Below, one piece after another: positions 37,590-46,467 of a stretch of 64,000 bases of DNA. This DNA is from Phytopythium helicoides (Eukaryota; Oomycota; Peronosporomycetes; Pythiales; Pythiaceae). The DNA is taken from contig JANFNE010000026.1 in NCBI GenBank assembly GCA_024867545.1, forward strand, positions 372,001 to 436,000. Direction: 5' to 3'. A program made the translations under genes and the position numbers. A model generated the notes under the pieces. That model saw only the letters and a list, made by a program, of their open reading frames with translations. It was not told the origin of the DNA and did no database searches. Position 1 is the stretch's first letter. Each line of letters starts with the position of its first letter.

Positions 37590-39242
37590 CTATCCGGAGG
37601 CAACGGCAGCGGTGGGCAGAAAGGCCGACACACCCAGCAAATCCATGAGAGGCTCGAAGCCGATTGCAAACTCGACGTATTGAAGGCGCAATGCCGGTGA
37701 AAAGCAGTAGCAGATCATGGCGTCGAACGGCAAATGCACGTGCCGTTCAAGTGTGCCATTGTCGCCAGACTCGGACACTTCACTCGCTATCGACGACACA
37801 TCGTCGTTCGGGTCTTCTCTGTCAGCAGGGGGCTCTTTATCTTCTAGCGACAACGCAGACAATCCTGACGGCTTGGTTACGGGGGGCACGAGCGAAAAGC
37901 ACGATGCCTTTGAAGCAACAACGCGCGTTTGGCGCGACACTCGGTTGGTCGCAGTCAAATGGAACGCAAAAATCTCGCCTTCCGGATTGCACAAGATCTC
38001 GAGAGGGTCACTATCATCCGCTCCGCGCGCTCCGCCTCCGGTCGTGGTTGTTGTGCTGCTCTCAACATGACCACTGCCTTCTTCTCCATTAGTAGCCTCA
38101 TTTGCCGGTTTCTCCGGGAGCTTTCCATATGATAGGAACACCCGCATAGCGTAGGACGTCGTGTTGAGGAACACACCCTCACGCTGAACGGGCAGCGCGT
38201 ATTGCGTGTCACCCACTTGTAGCACTGCGTCGTACGTCCAGTCGAGCGGGCGATAGTTGAGAGGATTGAACAGGTACAGCAGGTATGTGTTGCTCACGAG
38301 CGCGTTGACGCAGATCTCTTCGCGCTGCAACCGGTATCGCAGCGTGTTGTCGTCAATATTGATTGTCATCCCCGACAGCTCGTGGAGCTTGATCGACGAG
38401 TAGTCCTTGCCCTCGGTGAGCGAAGAATTCGCCACGAGCGTCGAGGCCTCGGGGTCGTCTAACACCTGTTCCCTATCTTGCTGAGTTTCCTGGTTGCCAT
38501 TCTGGTTGTCGTCTTGCTCTACAGCCGTCGGTGGCGGTGGCCGCTGGTCGTCTAAAGCGGCGCCAGTGGGGTGGATCGTGCTGGGCGGAGAGAGCGGTCG
38601 GAAGATGAGTCCGTCGATGGAAACCCAGACCTGCATCATGAGCAGCGCGCTGTCGAGGAATGCGGTGTCTGGGAACGTGAAGGACGCGCGCAGCAGGGCG
38701 TTGGTGTCTAGCAGCACTGGCGCGGGGAAGATGGGGTATAGCTCGCTCTCAAAGTTGAGCGATCCGCGCAGCGACGCGACCGATGCCATGAGGTTGATGT
38801 GCTCATTGAGCAGCCCTCTCGCCTCGTCGACCGATACCATGCCGATGAGCGCGGAAATCTCCTGGATGGAGCGATTGATGCGCAGCGAGAGGTCGAACAT
38901 GCGCTTGCAGCGGTTGTAGACGACTGCGCGCTCGCGCGAGCACATCATGGTCTTGCCCTGCGGCACGGGGAAGAAGGTGGTCTCTCCGCGCGCGTTCATG
39001 AGGTACACGCGCGCGCTCACGCGGTCCACGACCTTGAGCTGCAGGTGCGCGCGCAGCTTGTAGCACTTGCGCCACTGCGCCGCGGCGTAGCGCGGCTCTC
39101 CGAACTTGCCGAGCACGCGGAGGCGCCACTCTGCCTCTCCGATGTCGCGCACCTCGCGCGCCACGAGCGCCAGCGCCTCGAGCTCTCGCTCCGTCAGGAA
39201 GCGCAGCGCGAACGGCAGCGACCGCGCGAAGCCGTCGCCCAT
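37590..39242 (-). CDS. Conserved-looking protein of unknown function with F-box-like N-terminus
   Basis: I do not recognise the whole protein (550 residues from the preferred start). Residues about 6-40 (LPFALRFLTERELEALALVAREVR) follow the hydrophobic pattern of an F-box, so a role as a substrate adaptor for an SCF ubiquitin ligase is possible. The middle has a region with alternating beta-like segments, two acidic/Gln or Ser/Thr-rich linkers and no membrane helix. The start at 39242 (MGDGFARSLPF) is chosen over 39329 because the longer N-terminus is basic and unlike the rest. A reverse-strand ATTGG (CCAAT at 39326-39330) lies 84 bp upstream of it. No introns. Confidence 0.7.
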   Translation of the reverse strand: MGDGFARSLPFALRFLTERELEALALVAREVRDIGEAEWRLRVLGKFGEPRYAAAQWRKCYKLRAHLQLKVVDRVSARVYLMNARGETTFFPVPQGKTMMCSRERAVVYNRCKRMFDLSLRINRSIQEISALIGMVSVDEARGLLNEHINLMASVASLRGSLNFESELYPIFPAPVLLDTNALLRASFTFPDTAFLDSALLMMQVWVSIDGLIFRPLSPPSTIHPTGAALDDQRPPPPTAVEQDDNQNGNQETQQDREQVLDDPEASTLVANSSLTEGKDYSSIKLHELSGMTINIDDNTLRYRLQREEICVNALVSNTYLLYLFNPLNYRPLDWTYDAVLQVGDTQYALPVQREGVFLNTTSYAMRVFLSYGKLPEKPANEATNGEEGSGHVESSTTTTTGGGARGADDSDPLEILCNPEGEIFAFHLTATNRVSRQTRVVASKASCFSLVPPVTKPSGLSALSLEDKEPPADREDPNDDVSSIASEVSESGDNGTLERHVHLPFDAMICYCFSPALRLQYVEFAIGFEPLMDLLGVSAFLPTAAVASG

Positions 39243-39438
39243 GCTCGCGACGGTCCGTCCCGGCGCGTTCTCTAGTAAGCAGCGGGCAGTGTACAGTCGG
39301 TCTGAAACATTCCGCTGCTTTTTGACCAATCAGAGCAGCAGAAGGAGGTTTAGAGAGATAGGAGTGGACGAAAATGCAAAGGGAAACCAACAGGTTGAAG
39401 TTTCCGAGACGAGACAGATGCATTTCGCTTTTAGCTGC

Positions 39439-41412
39439 TTACAGCATGATCTCGTGCTGCAGGAAGCGCACGTGCAGCGAGCTCCCGCGCGCGCTCGCGG
39501 GCGACGACGGCGCTGCTGCGGGTGGAGAAGGCTGCGGAGCGCTCGGGCGCTCGCTCCGGCGCTTGGAGCGGCGAATTTTGCGTCTGGCGGCGCGTTTTGG
39601 CGCGCGGAGAAGCTCAATTGAGGCGGTGGCCGATTCCGGCGTCGGCTGGGGGTTGGAGATCTGGCGCTCCTCTGAAATTGGTGCGAGCGGCAGGGTCAGC
39701 GCGCGTGAGGGGCGCTGGTTGAGTGGGGCAGGCTGGGGGGAAGAAGCGGGGGAGGGGGAGGCGGGGAGGCCGTGGCGCAGCAGGCGGAAGACTTTCTCGG
39801 CGTCTTTGGCTTTGTCTGCGGCTGGCGTGGCGTGGCTCGATCGGCGATGCTGGCGCTGGGATGTCCGCGAGCTGCTTGAGCGAAGAGGAGGAGGAGGAGG
39901 TGAAAACACAGGGTCTGGAGCGGCGCGCTTCAACACGCAGCGAGTGCAAACGCGCCGCTTCTTGTGCTCGAGCCCGGTAGACGCGATGCGGAGCTCTACG
40001 CTGCAGCGCTTGCAGACTGTCTCACCGCACTTGCGGCACGCGAAGGCCTTGCCGAACACGCGGAACTTGCTCGAGCAAATGTGGCACTGGCGCTGAGGCT
40101 CTGGCTTGGTCAGCTCGAAGCGGTTGGTGTCCATGAACGAGATGCGCTGGAGGCGGTGGTCGACAAGTGCGCGGTCGAGAGATGAAAGGAACGAGAGGCG
40201 CTTGAAGGCCATGGCTCGATGGATCTTCTCCGAGATGTTTCCCTTGAGGTCAATTTCAACCGCGCACATGATGTCCAGCCACCGATCAGGTGCCTCCTTG
40301 GCTGGGATTGCAATCATACCGCTCTGGTACATGCTTCCGCGCACGATGCAGTTCGTGTACTCTTGCGACGGGCACCACGGGAGCTGGACAGAGTGGAGAC
40401 TCTGGACCAAGCCGTACCTTCCGTCAGGCGCACGAAAGCTACTCTTGTCTTCCAGCAGCAAAAAGTCTCGGAGCTTTGCGCTCTTCCAACCCAACCAACT
40501 CGGTGTCTGCATCGCCATCCAGCTCAAACCAACATATCGACCGTCGCCGATCTCTGAACTTTCTGGACGCACTTCTGACATATCCATGAGCGCATGCAGC
40601 CTTCTCACTTCAGTCATGTCAGGGTTCATCAATGAGGCGATGTTGTCGCTTTTAGATCCGAGCAGCTCAGTGAGCTCAGCTATGGTGCCTCGCACTTTGC
40701 GAAATCCGAGGAAACGCAGCCGGTCTGATGATTTATCCTTGCTGGAGCGGCGAGTCTCTCTTGACTCTCGACTGACATCGAGCTGAAAGACCTTCGTTCC
40801 GCAGTCGTTCTCGACCAAGGTGTAACCATCAATATGGGTCGGAACCGCGTCAGACAGTAAGGTTCCCAGTCGAGTCGCTGAGCGGAGGCACTGGTGCTCA
40901 TACATGACGTCAAGCATCCGACACGCGCGACGCGCCAAAGTCCGACTGTTCTTGTCTGCGACGTGCAGTAACAGCGATCGATCGCCATCAGAGAGCTTGG
41001 ATTCGGACGTATTGGCGCAAATTGAGCACGAGTACTGCGGGGAGTCGTACGCAGTCGCCGTCATCCGACGCGGAGAAAGCGAGTTGGTGGTGGTCAGGTG
41101 TTGAGATCGTCTCCATTGTGTCAACCTTCTCGATCCGACAGACTTCGCTGTCTCCGTTGCGGTCTCGCAGCGCCTCCGAAGAGGAACCTTGTTGCCAACG
41201 TTGGCAGAGTCGCAGCTCGCGCTCCGGCTACTTCGCGTGCTGAGCTTTGCCGTGCAATCCCACCGCGGTGATTCAAGACCCGTAGGGCTCTCAGCTACCA
41301 AAGACTCGTACGAGCCCATATCGATTGTCGCTGACTTCTGTCTGGCGAGCGCTTGAGATTCCCGTCGGAGTTCCTCGATGCGGACCATCACAGAGGTAGC
41401 GCGCTCGTCCAT
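39439..41412 (-). CDS. START-domain protein with FYVE-type zinc finger, second locus
   Basis: This 657-residue protein has the same plan as the protein at 7.7-10.6 kb but is shorter. It has a Ser/Arg-rich N-terminus with an extra CSIC pair (about residue 130), then a START-like region (about 160-430: GLSWMAMQTPSWLGWKSAKLRDF, GLVQSLHSVQLPWCPS). A FYVE-related finger with CHIC, CRKCGETVCKRC and CTRC pairs lies at about 465-525. The tail is Pro/Ser- then Lys/Arg-rich (KRAARRKIRRSKRRSER), which may act as a nuclear signal or bind acidic membranes. No introns. A lipid-responsive adaptor role is inferred from the domains only. Confidence 0.87.
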   Translation of the reverse strand: MDERATSVMVRIEELRRESQALARQKSATIDMGSYESLVAESPTGLESPRWDCTAKLSTRSSRSASCDSANVGNKVPLRRRCETATETAKSVGSRRLTQWRRSQHLTTTNSLSPRRMTATAYDSPQYSCSICANTSESKLSDGDRSLLLHVADKNSRTLARRACRMLDVMYEHQCLRSATRLGTLLSDAVPTHIDGYTLVENDCGTKVFQLDVSRESRETRRSSKDKSSDRLRFLGFRKVRGTIAELTELLGSKSDNIASLMNPDMTEVRRLHALMDMSEVRPESSEIGDGRYVGLSWMAMQTPSWLGWKSAKLRDFLLLEDKSSFRAPDGRYGLVQSLHSVQLPWCPSQEYTNCIVRGSMYQSGMIAIPAKEAPDRWLDIMCAVEIDLKGNISEKIHRAMAFKRLSFLSSLDRALVDHRLQRISFMDTNRFELTKPEPQRQCHICSSKFRVFGKAFACRKCGETVCKRCSVELRIASTGLEHKKRRVCTRCVLKRAAPDPVFSPPPPPLRSSSSRTSQRQHRRSSHATPAADKAKDAEKVFRLLRHGLPASPSPASSPQPAPLNQRPSRALTLPLAPISEERQISNPQPTPESATASIELLRAPKRAARRKIRRSKRRSERPSAPQPSPPAAAPSSPASARGSSLHVRFLQHEIML

Positions 41413-42659
41413 GGCTGGCTGTGTACGATCACTTCTCGCTGGGAGCCGTGAAGGTGACTATCCACGACCTCCTCCGAAGCGTAGCCCGCCAGAAAGTTGG
41501 GAAATGACAGGAGATCCCAACCACCCGCGCTCGACCAGAGGACTCCATATCGCTTGCAAGGCGGCCGCGGCAGCTGCCAGCACGACTGGCCACAGCTTCA
41601 AGGGTGTTCGCCCGCTGCTCAGCAAGTGCGCCAACCGAAGAAAAACGGTGGCAGACTGGGCGCCAGCCTCCGACCACAGGTGCGCATGATTCATGAGCAG
41701 TGCGCATGAAAGGCTGTCTGTCATTGCGGCCGCGACATTTGTCCGAGGAAGTCGGAGATGAATCACTTCGATTGGTATTGAAGTCACCAAAGTGCGAGAC
41801 ACTTTACGTGGGACGTACTGGACACTTGGCACCCGTGGGATCCGCATGGAGAGGATCGACCGCCGTGTTTCTGGAACAAACATGCCAGCGCAGGTGGCCG
41901 GAGGCGAAGCAGAGGCGCTGCTTGTGGGCCTCACGATCTAGGATGTGCGTCTCTCCTCGCAATGAGGTCGGGTAGCGTCGCCATTTCGACCGCTTCCGGC
42001 ATTCGGTCCGCCGTGGGATAATCGTCAGCGCTGTGGCGTCGCCACTGAGCGAACCCATCGCGGATTTTCGTCACTGACATGAGCGAATGATGGCGTTCAG
42101 GAGGGTTCGACCGTGTCGCCGGATCTGGATGTTCTTGGCAGACCGTGCAGTTCCAGCAGCCGTTTGAGTGTTTGACGGAAATCGCGTGAGCTCGCGGACA
42201 GGCGCTCATATGGATTGCTGCTGAGTGGAGAGATTCCAATAGAGTGAGCAGGAAGTCCTGCAGACCGCTGACTTGAGGAGCCGTCTCGTTCGAAGAAGAA
42301 AACTAGTGGGGCATTTGAGGTGGCTTGATGGAGTTCATCATGCAATAATCGTTGAGCGTAGTTCGCGATTCAGGATTTTGACTCACGACCGCTAGACGCT
42401 TGCGCGGAAGAGCATCCTTCTCGTGCAAAGCTGAAGCTGCGTGTTCCCTTGCATCGGCAGCAAAACCTTAAATTGAAGTCGATACTTGGTATATCTACAT
42501 TCTACAAAACTACATACGAATCAGTGGCGAACAGAAATGATCTTGATCTCGACAGCTGTACCGTTCAAGTGTTTTGATCTGGAGTGCTTACACTACAACA
42601 TCTCACCTCTACATTGCAATCCGCTCTTTCCAAGCGATAAGTTGCGAATCAAGTCTTGT
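41413..42659. other. Intergenic, about 1.25 kb
   Basis: This holds the promoter side of the START/FYVE gene and the 3' flank of GH3 copy 3. Open frames on both strands at 41429-42345 are short, overlap and lack domains. I call none. Confidence 0.5.
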
Positions 42660-45319
42660 TGCTACCCACCGCACTTACATTAGCGGCGCCAGCGACAGGT
42701 ACGGATGCTCGCCAGTGTTGATGTTGAACGTCGCGCACAGAGGGTTGGCAGGCATCGACGAGTTGTACACATTGCACTCCGTCTCCGGCTTGATAGCGAT
42801 CACATAGTCCGCATCCTCCGCAACCAGCTTCAGACCCTGACCGATCTGAGGGTAGTACACGCTCCAGTCCTCCGCCGTCAGCGTGAACGACACCGTCGTT
42901 GACTCGCCCGCCTCCAGACTGATCTTGTTGAACTTCTTCAGCATCTTCGTCTCCGGAACCATGAACGATCGGAACGGCTGCGTGATGAACAGCATGACGG
43001 TCTCCTTGCCAGCCACCGATCCAGAGTTGGTTACCGTGACTGACACGTCGATCGCATCCGAGCTCGAGGTGACGTTATGAGTGCTGAGCGTGAGGTCCGA
43101 GTAGTTGAAGGTCGTGTAGCTGAGGCCGGTGCCAAAGTCCCATTGGTTTAGACAGTAGAAGTAGCTCCTGCCGTTCGAGCACTTGGTGCTCACGTAGTGG
43201 TTGTATGGGATGGCGACGTTCGCCTGATCCTTCGGGTACGTGATCGGGAGACGACCACTAGGGTTCACCTCGCCATACAGAATCTCCGCAACAGCCTTGC
43301 CGCCCTGCTCGCATGCAAGAAGACCGTGCACAATCGCGTGCACATTCTCCGGCAAGTCCGCAAGAAGACGCGGACGACCCTCGAACAGCACCACGATGAC
43401 CTTTGTGCCAGTTGCTGCCAGCTCCTTCACGTACTCGATCTGACCGTACGGCAGCGCCAGGTCGTTGATGTCTCCGGGTTTCTCGGCGTACGTCGGCTCA
43501 CCGATGACTGCAATGGTGTATTCGGCCTGAGACGCGAGCTGCTTGGCAGTGGCGAGGTCAGCGTCCGAGTAGGATCCGTTGGTGTAGAGTCCGTTGAAGT
43601 ACGTGACGCTGTCATTACCGACGATGCTCTCGATTCCGGTCTTGACCGTGATACCGTACGGGAACAGCTGCTCCTGGTCCGAATATCCTTGCCACCTATT
43701 TGACCAGCCTCCACATTGAAGACCAATGTTGTCCGCAGAAGGACCCGTGAGGAAGACAGACTGTCCGGTGGGTAGAGGTAAAGTACTGTCGTTGTTCTGG
43801 AGCAGCACAATCGACTCACGAGCGAGCTCCAGCGCAGCTGCGACGTCATCGGCGTTGCCGATCAGCTCGACGTTCTCCTCACCAGGTACAGGGTTATCGT
43901 ACAAACCGATGCGGAGTTTGGTCTTGACAACACGCCGAGCAGACTCACGAATACGACTAATAATCTCGGGATCTTCACTGAGAAGAAGCTCCGAGCCATT
44001 CGTGAACGAGGTGTCAGTGGCAACCATGCTCATATCGAGTGACGTGCGTGTGATAGACATACGCACGGCCTCATCGGTGTTACGAGCCACGCGGTGCCAC
44101 GTGTTGAGGTTGTTGATCTCATGGTAGTCCGATACGACGAAGCCATCGAAGCCGAGGTCGTTGCGCAGCAAGTCATTCAGCAGCTTGGGATTTGCCACCG
44201 TTGGCATGCCATTCATGGAGATGTAGTTTTCCATCGCGGTGAGCACGCCAGCATCGATAGCAGCACGAAATTGCGGCATGTAGTAGTTGAGAAGCTCGAA
44301 GTCGGTCATCACAACACCATCGCGGTCATGACCGGTCGGTGTCTTCGAATATCCGATAAAATGCTTCATACAAGCCGCGGAGCCGTTGATGCTCTGAATA
44401 CCGCGGATGATCGCACTCCCCATAGTGGCAACCAAGTGCGTGTCCTCACCAAACGTCTCATATGTACGAGCCCACAGCGGGTTGCGTGAGATCTCGAGGA
44501 TCGGTCCGAACACCCACGAGATACCAGCGGCTATGGTGTCACGAGCAGCAACACGGCCCATCTCGTACACAAGGTCGGGGTTGAACGACGCACCGCCGTT
44601 GATCTGATGACCGAACTTGACCGTGTTGCCGACGAAGCCGGCGCCGTGTACAGAGTCGAGATCGTAGATCATGGGGTGTCCGCCATTTTCTTCGAGCGTG
44701 ATCTGTTGGATGGTGTTGATTGCAACACGCCACTGCTCAGCATCCCATGCGTACGTCCCATTGAGCGGACCGTTGACGAAGGGTGGGCTAAGGTACGAGC
44801 CGACGCCAAGACGAGCGTATTTGCGCACTAGGTCTTCGTCAACAAGGTGCGAGTCATTGAGGAGCACCGAGATGTCGATCTGGGTCATCTGACCGATGAG
44901 CTGCTGCGTGGTCATGGTCGCTACGATGGCGTCGGCTTGTGAGTCCCATTCGTCCCATGCGGATACAGCAGTGAGTCCGAGGCTGACCACGACGGCCGCA
45001 CGCAGCCACGAGGTGAGCATGGTAGTCTTGCGAGCTGATGAAGAGAGGCTGGAGCGAGGCTTGTTGGAGGTAGTGTGCGCACTTGCAGGTAAAATGCAAA
45101 GTGGGTAGAGTGAGAGCTCGGTGTGCTTGGCTTTCAAAAGGACCTGGCGAAAAGGCAAAGGCTCTCATAGAGGAGTACTCGCTGTCTTGCCGACCAATCG
45201 CCTCAAGACCTCGATCTCACCCGACAAGCTACAAGCTCCGCGCATAGTAGTGCACGGCAGCTTGTCTGCTTGGTTGAACTTGGCGCGTGTGTTGATGGAC
45301 CTCACGAGATTGTGAAACG
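42660..45319 (-). repeat. Left arm of a large inverted repeat (GH3 copy 3 with 5' flank)
   Basis: This is the reverse complement of 46468-49127. Base pairing of coordinates is exact over the whole arm (positions sum to 91787), so no net indel separates the arms. The outer edge lies just past the stop codon and the inner edge about 300 bp upstream of the start codon. The spacer is 1148 bp. Confidence 0.9.
42675..45020 (-). CDS. Secreted beta-glucosidase, glycoside hydrolase family 3 (copy 3)
   Basis: This is a complete 781-residue GH3 enzyme: signal peptide (to AVSA, residue 21), TIM barrel with nucleophile Asp298 (GFVVSDYHEINN), sandwich and fibronectin-III-like domains. It differs from copy 4 at only about three residues that I can see: Asp for Gly in HPMIYDLD, Pro for Ser in TVANPKLL, and Asp for Gly in IVGNDSVT. 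The frame is open 46 codons further upstream to 45158, but the signal peptide begins at 45020 and all four copies share that start. The gene sits head-to-head with copy 4. Confidence 0.95.
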   Translation of the reverse strand: MLTSWLRAAVVVSLGLTAVSAWDEWDSQADAIVATMTTQQLIGQMTQIDISVLLNDSHLVDEDLVRKYARLGVGSYLSPPFVNGPLNGTYAWDAEQWRVAINTIQQITLEENGGHPMIYDLDSVHGAGFVGNTVKFGHQINGGASFNPDLVYEMGRVAARDTIAAGISWVFGPILEISRNPLWARTYETFGEDTHLVATMGSAIIRGIQSINGSAACMKHFIGYSKTPTGHDRDGVVMTDFELLNYYMPQFRAAIDAGVLTAMENYISMNGMPTVANPKLLNDLLRNDLGFDGFVVSDYHEINNLNTWHRVARNTDEAVRMSITRTSLDMSMVATDTSFTNGSELLLSEDPEIISRIRESARRVVKTKLRIGLYDNPVPGEENVELIGNADDVAAALELARESIVLLQNNDSTLPLPTGQSVFLTGPSADNIGLQCGGWSNRWQGYSDQEQLFPYGITVKTGIESIVGNDSVTYFNGLYTNGSYSDADLATAKQLASQAEYTIAVIGEPTYAEKPGDINDLALPYGQIEYVKELAATGTKVIVVLFEGRPRLLADLPENVHAIVHGLLACEQGGKAVAEILYGEVNPSGRLPITYPKDQANVAIPYNHYVSTKCSNGRSYFYCLNQWDFGTGLSYTTFNYSDLTLSTHNVTSSSDAIDVSVTVTNSGSVAGKETVMLFITQPFRSFMVPETKMLKKFNKISLEAGESTTVSFTLTAEDWSVYYPQIGQGLKLVAEDADYVIAIKPETECNVYNSSMPANPLCATFNINTGEHPYLSLAPLM

Positions 45320-46467
45320 TATTATTCGACTGATCTGTTTGATGCCGCATTTAAGGTATCGCTTATATACCGAAATCTTGATCCTTGCGCTGCCCGTTGA
45401 AAAGTACAAATGATGACTGGCTGAAGTTGAGCAACGAAGTAGGGGCGTAGTGATAGAGGAAGCAAAGCACGGCGATCGAAAATCGTCGATCTTCAGTTGA
45501 TTTATTGCACACTTCAACCTGATGGAGGGATTTACATTGCAGAGCTCGTAAACATTTGAGGAACCGTAAACTTCATTACTCGTTGCGTTAATCCCCATCA
45601 AGAGTACTTTTCTTTCCCGGGATTAGAAAGTCGCGAAGCTTTGCACGTGGAGGCTTGCAGTGGCCGTGGTGTTAACAGTTCCAGACGAAAATGTATTCCT
45701 CCGTCTGAGAAGGAAAGTATGAATTTGCACCTGAAAATCTTGGTCTGTTGGGGTTCGACGCCGATCTTTTGTGTTCGCCAAGCTCAGCTCAAGCTCCTAT
45801 GCGTACCGTTAACCTAGACGTATCCAGCAGGCGTCGCGATGATCGATCTTCAACCAGATGGACACTCCGCGTCCTACTCACCTTTTGCGTTCTCATCATC
45901 CTTTGAAGTTGTCCGGTTGTCATCTACTTGATTCCTTTGTCGATTACGGGGTCAGCCTGATTACGGGGCTTCAAGTCTTACTTGCTCAACTTTGAAGACT
46001 CGAAAAGACCTCCAGGTTGACGACTCTGGTGCTCTACTGAGATTTCCTTGGATTTTGGGTGGATCTTCCCTACTTCATTAGAACTGCAAAACTATCGCTA
46101 CAACACTGAAGTCTCATTTTGTTCGTCATCGCCAAAGCTACCTAAGCTGCTGATAGTTGTGGTGCTGTGCAGATTAATTGTCCCAGTGCGCGAGCAACGG
46201 GTGAAGTCAGATCCAGAATTTCCACTTGTCGAGCTTGTTCGCCTGGTTTTTGCCCATCGCACTTTCTTGGGAGCATGGACGACTCACTCCTTAGACACTT
46301 TAGAAGTCGTATTCTATATCACCCTGCGCCTGAGCCTACTGTACACCAGGCACGATCCAGGCAAGAGACCCATCGAGAAGCTGAGCTCACGATTGTGAAC
46401 TAACCTGTAAACACCAACGCAGTACAATAATTGTCGTCGAGTTTCATGACCAGAAAAAAAAAACAAT
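45320..46467. other. Spacer of inverted repeat, shared bidirectional upstream region
   Basis: This 1148-bp single-copy spacer lies between the head-to-head GH3 copies 3 and 4. The right part (about 45830-46400) is related to the 5' flank of GH3 copy 2. The left part holds TATATA-like sequence (45364-45370). I see no gene. Poly-A of ten bases adjoins the right arm (46454-46463). Confidence 0.6.

Noticed and set aside
45021..45158. N-terminal extension of GH3 copy 3 (and 46629-46766 for copy 4) by 46 codons
   Set aside because: The signal peptide begins at the downstream ATG that all four copies share, and the extension lies in the conserved leader.
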